From contig JAZRNN010000016.1 of the NCBI GenBank assembly GCA_045648175.1, positions 1-64,000 of the forward strand: 64,000 nt of DNA, written 5' to 3'. The DNA comes from SIG440 sp045648175. GTDB lineage: Bacteria; Bacillota; Clostridia; Monoglobales; Monoglobaceae. The position numbers were made by a program, and so were the translations under genes. Position 1 is the stretch's first letter, and each line of letters begins with the position of its first letter. Under the pieces are notes generated by a model. That model was given only the letters and a program-made list of their open reading frames with translations. It made no database searches and was not told where the DNA came from. Positions 9,701 through 17,100 of this stretch are shown here, piece by piece.

Positions 9701-10473
9701 AAGAGGTTTGTGATAAGAGATTGTGCACTTTCAACCGTGGGGGGTTCACCCGGACGGAGCTTGCGATAAATCTCAAGCAGACCTTCTTCAACAGTTTTGG
9801 TTGTGTCCTTTTCCATTGTACGCATAATGCGGTCGTCCTCGCCGAAAAGTTCGGTAATTTCCGCATTAGTACCGACGCCTAATGCACGAATGAGAACTGT
9901 AATAGGAGTTTTTCTCATTTTATCAATTTTAACGTGAAAAAGGTCGTTGCTGTCGGTTTCGTATTCAAGCCAAGCACCTCTGTTGGGGATAACTTGTGAT
10001 GAAAACAACTTTTTACCGATTTTATCGTATTTTTCCGCAAAATATACGCTTGGGGCACGGACAAGCTGGCTGACGATAACACGTTCAGCACCGTTTATGA
10101 TAAAGGTACCTGACGGAGTCATAATCGGGAAATCGCCCATAAAGATTTCTTGCTCCTTAACCTCACCGGTTTCTTTGTTTATAAGGCGAACCTTGACTCT
10201 GAGTGGTGCCGCGTATGTAGCGTCACGCTCCTTACATTCCTCAATGTCATATTTGGGGTTCATATCTATTCTGTAATCAATGAATTCCAGAATAAGATTG
10301 CCGGTGTAGTCAGTGATAGGTGACACATCGTGGAAGACTTCCTTCAAGCCTTCATTTAAAAACCAGTCATAAGAATTTTTCTGGATTTCGATAAGATTGG
10401 GCATATCAATAACTTCCTTTATCTTACCATAGCTCATTCGGGTATTTCTACCAAGTTTCACCGGATGTACCAT
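6727..10473 (-). CDS. rpoB: RNA polymerase beta subunit
   Basis: A 1248-residue beta subunit. The start at 10473 ([12 protein letters not shown]) is chosen because a GAGGTGAT site lies just upstream; the open frame extends 27 codons further without a ribosome site. The rifampicin pocket reads [21 protein letters not shown], with the usual Asp, His and Ser present, so nothing suggests resistance. Other conserved stretches include [20 protein letters not shown] and the C-terminal [19 protein letters not shown]. The protein ends in an unusually long, strongly acidic tail of about 70 residues. It is the first gene of an rpoBC unit and has no rplJ/rplL upstream. Confidence 0.98.
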   Translation of the reverse strand: [1248 protein letters not shown]

Positions 10474-10702
10474 AAAATAATCACCTCTTCGTAAGATTTG
10501 CAGACAAGGCAATGTGCTTGTCGCATTGTATATTAAGCACGCATAGCAGCACAATATATTGTATTAATTTTCGTAAAATGGTAAAAATTTCACAAAAATA
10601 TTTTAAACAACTATTGCTTTTTTCATACATATGTGATATACTGCAAATACAGTAAAAAATATGGGTAAAATTGAAAATACGCAAAAGTACGCACTATAAT
10701 AG
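10474..10702 (-). promoter_or_regulatory. Long 5' leader of rpoB
   Basis: About 230 bases separate the predicted rpoB transcription start (near 10702) from its ATG. No convincing gene lies here; a 67-codon minus-strand frame lacks a ribosome site. A six-base-pair hairpin (10503-10508 with 10517-10522) sits near the ribosome site, and no terminator is visible. The leader may hold a regulatory structure, but I cannot name one. Confidence 0.45.
10671..10700 (+). promoter_or_regulatory. Putative promoter of rsmA, overlapping the rpoB promoter
   Basis: TTGAAA (10671-10676), an 18-base spacer and TATAAT (10695-10700) on the plus strand. The predicted start is near 10707, inside the footprint of the opposing rpoB promoter. 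Confidence 0.6.
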
Positions 10703-10708
10703 GTAACT

Positions 10709-10737
10709 ATTATATCACAAGGTTTTGCCTTTGTCAA
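10709..10737 (-). promoter_or_regulatory. Vegetative promoter of rpoBC
   Basis: On the minus strand there is a perfect TTGACA (10732-10737), 17 bases of spacer and a perfect TATAAT (10709-10714). Transcription would start near 10702 and run into rpoB. Confidence 0.85.
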
Positions 10738-10829
10738 TGTGTTTTTGCAAAATTCCGGTGAAAATATTTTTGGATAAGGCATTGAGCTGATTTGGGGCTT
10801 AATGCCTTTTTAGTGAGAGGAACGGATAT

Positions 10830-11699
10830 ATGAAGCTTTATAACCCTTCAGAGCTTAAAAGCGTTATTGAGAGACACGGGTTTTCTTTTTCAAAATCTCT
10901 GGGTCAGAATTTTTTGATTGATAAAAGTGTTCTTGACAAGATTGTTCTTGGGTCAGGTGTGGACGAAAACTCCTGTGCGTTAGAAATCGGTCCGGGTGCC
11001 GGAGTGCTTACTCGGGAGCTTGCGCAAAGTGCCAGCGAGGTTGTGGCGGTTGAAATAGATAAAAGCCTGATACCCCTTCTTGGCGATACTCTTGGTGAGT
11101 TTGATAATGTGACTGTTATAAACGAAGACATACTTAAGGTTGATTTAAAAGAATTAATTAGTAGAAGATTTGGAGAGAAACCTGTTCATGTGGTTGCAAA
11201 TCTTCCTTATTATATCACAACACCTATAATAATGAAATTTCTTGAAGAAGAAATTCCGGTTAAATCCCTGACGGTAATGGTACAAAAGGAGGTTGCTGAC
11301 CGTATGGCGGCATCTCCGGGCGGTAAGGACTATGGCGCACTTTCGGCAGCGGTACAGTTTTATACCGTACCAAGGATAATAACAAAGGCCGAACCCCATT
11401 GTTTTTTGCCCCAGCCGAAGGTTGCATCTGTAGTTATACATCTTGAGGTTCAGGAAAAACCTACTGTTGAGGTTAAGGATAAGGTAAAGATGTTTGCCAT
11501 TATCAAATCGGCATTCGGGCAAAGAAGAAAAACTCTTCTTAATGCACTTTCAAAAAGCCCGTATATTAATATAGGAAAGAACTCTGTTCAAAGTGCACTG
11601 GAAGAAATGGGTCTTGATATAAATATAAGAGGTGAAAAATTGAGTCTTGAACAGTTTGCAAGGCTTTCGGATTTACTGAAAAAAGAAAGGAACAATTAA
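10830..11699 (+). CDS. rsmA: 16S rRNA dimethyladenosine transferase RsmA (KsgA)
   Basis: A 289-residue SAM-dependent methyltransferase that dimethylates two adjacent adenines near the 3' end of 16S rRNA. Motif I for SAM binding (LEIGPGAGVLTREL, about residues 51-64), the catalytic NLPYYI motif near 124-129 and the C-terminal helical domain are all visible. A GAGAGG site precedes the ATG. yhbY follows by one base, so this is a two-gene ribosome-maturation unit. Confidence 0.97.
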   Translation: MKLYNPSELKSVIERHGFSFSKSLGQNFLIDKSVLDKIVLGSGVDENSCALEIGPGAGVLTRELAQSASEVVAVEIDKSLIPLLGDTLGEFDNVTVINEDILKVDLKELISRRFGEKPVHVVANLPYYITTPIIMKFLEEEIPVKSLTVMVQKEVADRMAASPGGKDYGALSAAVQFYTVPRIITKAEPHCFLPQPKVASVVIHLEVQEKPTVEVKDKVKMFAIIKSAFGQRRKTLLNALSKSPYINIGKNSVQSALEEMGLDINIRGEKLSLEQFARLSDLLKKERNN

Positions 11700-11700
11700 A

Positions 11701-11982
11701 ATGACAAGTAAAGAAAGAGCATATCTCAAAAGTCTGGCGGCAAATGTGCCTGCCCTCTATCAGATAGGAAAGGACGGGATTTCGGAGAACGTGATAAAAT
11801 CAATTGATGCAGCGCTTGCAGCAAGAGAGCTTATTAAGGTGCACGTTCTTGAAAATTCAATGCTTGATAATCGTGAGGCCGCAGAAGAGCTGGCAAAGGA
11901 GACCAATTCTCAAGTTGTGATTGTTATGGGCAACAAGTTTGTGCTTTACAGACGCAGTGAGAAAAACATTTGTGAGATGTAA
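11701..11982 (+). CDS. yhbY: YhbY family RNA-binding protein
   Basis: A 93-residue single-domain CRS1/YhbY (CRM) protein associated with pre-50S ribosomal particles. It has the family N terminus (TSKERAYLKSLA), the conserved IGKDGISENVIKSID stretch (about residues 22-36) and a C-terminal VIVMGNKFVLYRRS strand. It starts one base after the rsmA stop and is probably translationally coupled. Confidence 0.92.
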   Translation: MTSKERAYLKSLAANVPALYQIGKDGISENVIKSIDAALAARELIKVHVLENSMLDNREAAEELAKETNSQVVIVMGNKFVLYRRSEKNICEM

Positions 11983-11999
11983 GTTTTTGATTGGAATAA

Positions 12000-12029
12000 T
12001 TGACACGATTGTAATTTGGGTGTTATAAT
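12000..12029 (+). promoter_or_regulatory. Vegetative promoter before the LCP gene
   Basis: TTGACA (12000-12005), an 18-base spacer and TATAAT (12024-12029). It starts a new transcription unit just after yhbY. Confidence 0.75.
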
Positions 12030-12072
12030 CAATAAAGATTTATTTGGTTCAGAGAAAGGCAAATGATTTAAA

Positions 12073-13047
12073 TTGAGTATGTTTAGTAAAAAAGGTAAAA
12101 TAATATTATCTGCAGTATGTATTTTTTGCGTTGTGTTTGCCACTTTTGGCGGCGTTTTATCGGCAAAGTTGCTGACAAGCTTATATCTTGGTGAAGAAAT
12201 TACTCTTGCGACCCTTGATAAGCAAACGGCGGATGTTGGCGTTGTGAACATTTTGCTCCTTGGCACAGATGAAGGCGGGATGCGCAGCGATACTATAATG
12301 CTGGCAAGTTTTAACGGACGTACGGGCAAGGTTAATATTCTTTCCATTCCGCGTGACACCCGTGTTCGCATTGGCAGAGGACATCAAAAGATAAATGCAG
12401 CGTTGGGCATTGGTGTGAGTGAGGTTGCCAGAGGAAATCTTCAGGAGCCTGAGGAACTGTGTGTTGAAAAGGTAAGATTGCTTACCGGATTGCCAATACA
12501 TTATTTTATGACCATTAATTTTGATGGATTTAAAGAGATTATTGACGCGCTGGATGGAGTTGATTTCGACGTTCCGTTTCATATGAAATATGATGACCCT
12601 GTACAGAATCTTCACATTGATATTCCGGCTGGTATGCAGCATCTTGATGGCAAGGCAGCACACGATTTTGTTCGTTTCAGACAAGGCAACCCGGGTTATA
12701 AGGGATATGCTATGGGAGATTTGGGAAGAATTCAAGCTCAGCAGGCGTTTATAAAGGCATTGGTTGAACAAAAACTGAAACCCAAGTACCTGCTTAAGGC
12801 CGGAGAATTGTTTGATGTTGTCCGTGATAATGTAAGAACAAATTACACAGCAATGGACTTAGTAAAACATCTTGCTTCAATCAGTAAAATAAGTTCTGAA
12901 AATGTCAATATGATACAGTTGCCCGGGGCCCCCCAGACAATTGATGGTGTATCCTATTATTTATGCAGTGATTCAAAGATGAGAGAACTTGCAAACACAA
13001 CATTCAGTCCAACGGCAGAAGATGATGAGGCTGAAACAGAAGAATAA
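12073..13047 (+). CDS. LytR-CpsA-Psr (LCP) family cell-wall ligase
   Basis: A protein of about 324 residues with one N-terminal membrane anchor (about 10-35) and an extracytoplasmic LCP domain. LCP enzymes transfer polyprenyl-phosphate-linked glycopolymers onto peptidoglycan. The domain opens with VNILLLGTDEGGMRSDTIML (near 59-78) and has the conserved arginine-rich segment SIPRDTRVRIG and a later DFVRFRQG motif. The start is TTG 12073 or ATG 12079. It directly precedes a glycosyltransferase-pyruvyltransferase fusion, which suggests it attaches the polymer that gene helps make. Confidence 0.9.
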   Translation: MSMFSKKGKIILSAVCIFCVVFATFGGVLSAKLLTSLYLGEEITLATLDKQTADVGVVNILLLGTDEGGMRSDTIMLASFNGRTGKVNILSIPRDTRVRIGRGHQKINAALGIGVSEVARGNLQEPEELCVEKVRLLTGLPIHYFMTINFDGFKEIIDALDGVDFDVPFHMKYDDPVQNLHIDIPAGMQHLDGKAAHDFVRFRQGNPGYKGYAMGDLGRIQAQQAFIKALVEQKLKPKYLLKAGELFDVVRDNVRTNYTAMDLVKHLASISKISSENVNMIQLPGAPQTIDGVSYYLCSDSKMRELANTTFSPTAEDDEAETEE

Positions 13048-13066
13048 ACAAAAAGGAATGTGCTTT

Positions 13067-15349
13067 ATGAGAGTTTTAATGGCAACAATGCAGTTGGATA
13101 TAGGTGGAGCGGAAACCCATATAGTTGAGCTTTCCAAGGCTTTGGCTCGCAGAGGCGTTGAGGTTTATGTTGCATCCAAAGGCGGAGCTTATGTTATGGA
13201 GCTTGAGGAAGCGGGGATAAAGCATTTTGAAGTAGCTCTTCATAACAAGAAGATAGGGTCATTAATAAGTGCCTATAAAAAACTGGAACGTATTATTCTG
13301 GATTACAAGATTGATGTTGTTCATGCTCATGCCAGAATTCCCGGATTTTTATGCGGATTATTGCAGAAAAAGTATGGTTTCAGGTATGTAACAACTGCTC
13401 ACTGGGTGTTTGACACAAGATTTCCCTTTAATATGCTTAGCAACTGGGGAGACCGCTCTTTGGCGGTAAGCGACGACATAAAGCAATATCTTGTGGACAA
13501 ATATGGTTGTAATCCTGACAACATCAGGGTTACAATTAATGGTGTTGATATGGAAAAGTTTTCGGAGGATGTAGATTTTTCAGATATTGCAAAAGAATTT
13601 TCGTTTGGCGTAGACAAAACCAGGGTTGTATATGTAAGCCGAATGGATGTTGATCGTAGTTATGCGGCACACAAACTGATAGAAGCTGTTCCTGATTTAT
13701 ATGAAAAAATTCCAAATCTTGAGGTTGCTATTGTTGGCGGCGGAAACGATTTTGATAAAATAAAAGAAGAAGCCGAGGAAATGAATCGAAAAATCGGTTC
13801 ACGAATAGTAATTATAACCGGCGCACGTACGGATATAAATAAGTTTGTGGCATCCGGAGATGTTTTTGTAGGTGTCAGCCGTGCGGCACTTGAGGCAATG
13901 GCGTGCCGAAAGCCTGCAATTATTGCAGGTAATGAGGGCTATATCGGTATTTTTGATGAGGATAAGCTGCAGGTTTCAATTGATACAAATTTCTGCTGTC
14001 GTGGCTGTGAAATGACAACTACAAAACAGCTTAAAGATGATTTGTTGACCATTCTTGATCCCCAAAAAACAGAATACAGAAAGCATCTTGGTGATGTATC
14101 GCTAAACACTGTTGAAAAACATTACTCTGTTGAAACAATGGCAAACGACGCTCTTACAATGTACATTTCAATCATTAAAAACTCAAAGATAAACGAAGTT
14201 GACATAGCAGAGTTTGCGGATATTGAAAAATATCTTTTGCACGGAAACAGTAAGCGTGATATTGATGTTATGATTTCTGGATATTATGGCTTTCACAACA
14301 GCGGGGACGACTCTATTTTGTCGGCAATTATCAGCAATCTCCGCAAAAAATGTCCAAATATAAGGATAACCGTGCTTTCAAAAAATCCTCAGGAAACCTC
14401 AAAGATACACGGGGTAGATGCTGTTGACAGATTTAATATCTACCGTATCCTGAAGGCTCTCAGGAAGACAAAACTGCTCATCAGCGGAGGAGGAAGCCTT
14501 CTTCAGGATGTTACCAGCTCGGCGTCACTTTATTATTATCTGGCGGTTATGCGCCTGGCAAAGCTTTGCGGAGCAAAGGTTATGCTTTATGCCAACGGTA
14601 TAGGGCCCATATCAAAAAAACGAAACATCAGGTATGTTAAAAGGGTGGTAAGCAAAACCGACCTCGTGACATTGCGCGAAAAGAATTCGCGCGACGAATT
14701 GCAGGGAATTATAGAAAAAAGCATTCCTGTATTTGTAACAGCAGACCCGGTATATGCCTTAGAAAACGAAGAAGGCAGATTGGTTGATGAAGCAATATGT
14801 AAGTCGGGCATTTCGGGCAAAGCAGAGTTTTTCATAATTGCTCTCAGAGAGTGGAAATACAGTGATAAAGAAATTGAGGCAAAAGTTGCTGAATTTGCAG
14901 ATGCTGTTTCGCAGAAGCATGGAATTGTTCCGCTTGTTATGCCTATGCAGGATGTTTTTGATAAAGAAATTTCCGCAAGAATTGCAGAAAAAATCAACAG
15001 CAAATGCGGTCTGCTTGCATGCGGATTGCCACCCCAAACGATGCTGGGAGTTGTAAAAAGGGCAAAGTTTGTTGTAGGGATGCGACTTCATACACTGATT
15101 TATGCGGTGAAAAATTCCGTTCCTGCTATTGCTCTTGATTATGATCCCAAGGTCGATGCTGTTATGGAATCTGTCGGACAGGGTTTTTCTATGAAAGTTG
15201 AAAATATAGACGTTGAAAAACTTTGCTTGCTTGCTGATGAGATAATTGAAAATCGAGAGGAAATTTGCAGCCGATTGTCTGAAAAGAGTCAGCAGTACAG
15301 TGTGCTGGCAGGAAAAAACGTGGAGATGGCAATAGACCTTCTCAGATAG
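13067..15349 (+). CDS. csaB: GT4 glycosyltransferase fused to CsaB-type polysaccharide pyruvyl transferase
   Basis: A 760-residue two-domain protein. Residues 1-375 resemble a GT4 glycosyltransferase (GGAETHIVELSKAL near the start, then a VSRAALEAMACRKPAIIAGNEG donor-site region). Residues from about 400 on match CsaB/WcaK pyruvyl transferases: SGYYGFHNSGDDSIL, then LLISGGGSLLQDVTSSASLYYY, with a FVVGMRLHTLIYAV motif near the end. CsaB adds pyruvyl ketals to secondary wall polymer, the ligand of SLH domains. ATG 13067 has AAAGG ten bases upstream. It sits behind an LCP ligase, and an SLH-domain protein occurs at 26.8 kb. The fusion places sugar transfer and pyruvylation in one chain. Confidence 0.87.
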   Translation: MRVLMATMQLDIGGAETHIVELSKALARRGVEVYVASKGGAYVMELEEAGIKHFEVALHNKKIGSLISAYKKLERIILDYKIDVVHAHARIPGFLCGLLQKKYGFRYVTTAHWVFDTRFPFNMLSNWGDRSLAVSDDIKQYLVDKYGCNPDNIRVTINGVDMEKFSEDVDFSDIAKEFSFGVDKTRVVYVSRMDVDRSYAAHKLIEAVPDLYEKIPNLEVAIVGGGNDFDKIKEEAEEMNRKIGSRIVIITGARTDINKFVASGDVFVGVSRAALEAMACRKPAIIAGNEGYIGIFDEDKLQVSIDTNFCCRGCEMTTTKQLKDDLLTILDPQKTEYRKHLGDVSLNTVEKHYSVETMANDALTMYISIIKNSKINEVDIAEFADIEKYLLHGNSKRDIDVMISGYYGFHNSGDDSILSAIISNLRKKCPNIRITVLSKNPQETSKIHGVDAVDRFNIYRILKALRKTKLLISGGGSLLQDVTSSASLYYYLAVMRLAKLCGAKVMLYANGIGPISKKRNIRYVKRVVSKTDLVTLREKNSRDELQGIIEKSIPVFVTADPVYALENEEGRLVDEAICKSGISGKAEFFIIALREWKYSDKEIEAKVAEFADAVSQKHGIVPLVMPMQDVFDKEISARIAEKINSKCGLLACGLPPQTMLGVVKRAKFVVGMRLHTLIYAVKNSVPAIALDYDPKVDAVMESVGQGFSMKVENIDVEKLCLLADEIIENREEICSRLSEKSQQYSVLAGKNVEMAIDLLR

Positions 15350-15382
15350 AGAATGTTAATATTGCCTGGGCAGGTGATATAG

Positions 15383-17050
15383 GTGAAAGATAAAGCTACA
15401 TTAAAATGGATATATTCTCATTCTAAAACCCAGTTGCTGTCAATTATAATACTTGCAGTTATGAGGTGCTCACTGACAGTTCTTGGTGTTGTGTTTGCAT
15501 TGACTTCCAGACTGGTTATTGATGCAGCAGTGGCAAAGGATATGAAGGGTCTTATGTTTGCGGCAATAAGGCTTCTTGTGATAATTCTTACACAGATTAT
15601 AATTCGTATCGCGGGGCAGGCGATGGAGGCGCATATAGGCGCAAAATTACGCTTGCGGTTGAGAAATAAGCTTTTTATAGCGATTTTAAAGAAGGATTAT
15701 CAAAAAGCTACGGCATATCATTCAGGGGAGCTCCTGGCAAGGCTTAATGATGACATATCGGTGGTATCTGGCGGTATACTTTCTCTTATTCCCAGTGTCC
15801 TTGCTCTCTTGGTTGGACTTGTTTATGCTCTGTATTCTTTAACACGCCTTGACCGAAATTTTGCTTTTATATTTTTGTTTGGCGGAATTTTGCTGTTGAT
15901 TGTGATAACTGCTTTCCGAAAAGTACTTAAAGGAACACACAGACGGGTTCAGGAAACTGAAGCAAAGGTTCGTTCTTTTTTGCAGGAAGCCATTGGTAGT
16001 CTTCTTATGATAAAGGTTTTTGGAATTGAAGACAGAATTTCTCGCAAAGCGGAAGAACTGCAGGAAGATAATTATAAGGCACAGATGGTACGTCGAAATC
16101 TGACGATTTTTTCTACATCAGGGCTTAGTATGATTTTCAGTATTGGCTCTCTTTATGCTTTAGTGTGGAGTTCTTACAGATTATTTTTAGGAAGCATAAC
16201 CTTTGGTACTTTAACGGCCATTCTGCAGCTTGTAAGTCAGATTCAAACGCCGTTTGCCAGTCTTTCAGGTGTTGCCCCCCAGTATTATTCAATTATCGCA
16301 TCTGCAGAGAGGGTTATTGAAATTGATAATCTGCCTTGCGAGAAGGAGGAACACAAGCTGCTTGAGCCAAATGAGGCATATGCTTCATTAAAGGCGCTGT
16401 GCTTCAACAAAATCTCTTTTAGTTATGGTCGGGATATAATTTTTGAGGATGCTGACCTTACAATCGAAAAAGGAGATTTTGCTGTTATTGCCGGAATTTC
16501 AGGCATAGGAAAAAGCACTCTTATTAAACTTCTTCTGGGCGTATTTATACCCCAAAAGGGCGAAATTTTTCTGGAGATGTCTGATAGAAATCTTAATGTT
16601 GGTAAATTTTCACGTCCTCTATTCTCATATGTCCCGCAAGGAAATCTGTTGCTTTCAGGCACGATACGAGATGCGGTTTCAATGGTAAAGCCCGATGCGT
16701 CCGATGATGAAATTATGTTGGCAGCTGATATAAGCTGTGCAACTGATTTTATCAGTAAATTGCCACAGGGTCTTGACACACCAATCGGTGAAAAAGGGAT
16801 GGGACTTTCTGAAGGTCAGGTTCAGCGTCTGGCGGTGTGCCGGGCGATACTTTCCGATGCTCCTATAATTCTTCTTGATGAGGCAACCTCGGCATTGGAC
16901 GAAGAAACCGAGGAACGATTGCTGCAGAATATCAAGGGGCTTAAAAATAAGACTTGTGTGATAATTTCACATAAGCGTGCAGCTTTTAATATATGCAATA
17001 AGCATATATATATTGAAGACAAAAAGATAAGAACAGAAGAAAATCAGTAA
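15383..17050 (+). CDS. ABC transporter, exporter type (fused membrane and ATPase domains)
   Basis: A 555-residue half-transporter. Six membrane segments fill about residues 15-310 and an ATPase domain residues 340-555. The Walker A motif is GISGIGKST, Walker B ends in IILLDEATSALDE, and an H-loop histidine is present in VIISHKRA. The signature reads LSEGQ instead of the common LSGGQ, a tolerated variant. The GTG start at 15383 follows a CAGGTGAT site. It is the third gene after the LCP ligase and CsaB fusion, so export of an envelope component or lipid-linked sugar is plausible, but the substrate is unknown. Confidence 0.88.
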   Translation: MKDKATLKWIYSHSKTQLLSIIILAVMRCSLTVLGVVFALTSRLVIDAAVAKDMKGLMFAAIRLLVIILTQIIIRIAGQAMEAHIGAKLRLRLRNKLFIAILKKDYQKATAYHSGELLARLNDDISVVSGGILSLIPSVLALLVGLVYALYSLTRLDRNFAFIFLFGGILLLIVITAFRKVLKGTHRRVQETEAKVRSFLQEAIGSLLMIKVFGIEDRISRKAEELQEDNYKAQMVRRNLTIFSTSGLSMIFSIGSLYALVWSSYRLFLGSITFGTLTAILQLVSQIQTPFASLSGVAPQYYSIIASAERVIEIDNLPCEKEEHKLLEPNEAYASLKALCFNKISFSYGRDIIFEDADLTIEKGDFAVIAGISGIGKSTLIKLLLGVFIPQKGEIFLEMSDRNLNVGKFSRPLFSYVPQGNLLLSGTIRDAVSMVKPDASDDEIMLAADISCATDFISKLPQGLDTPIGEKGMGLSEGQVQRLAVCRAILSDAPIILLDEATSALDEETEERLLQNIKGLKNKTCVIISHKRAAFNICNKHIYIEDKKIRTEENQ

Positions 17051-17086
17051 AAAATGGTGCAGTTTAGTATGACTGCACCATTTTTA
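17050..17086. terminator. Bidirectional intrinsic terminator
   Basis: A 14-bp perfect stem (17050-17063 with 17072-17085) flanked by A and T runs lies between the converging ABC transporter and murC genes. Confidence 0.85.
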
Positions 17087-17100
17087 AGTTTGAAATAAAT

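Noticed and set aside
10474..10554. N-terminal extension of rpoB by 27 codons
   Set aside because: No ribosome site upstream and residues unlike any RpoB; GAGGTGAT directly precedes the ATG at 10473.
10481..10684. A 67-codon minus-strand frame upstream of rpoB
   Set aside because: No ribosome site, odd composition, and it lies entirely within the predicted rpoB leader and promoter area.
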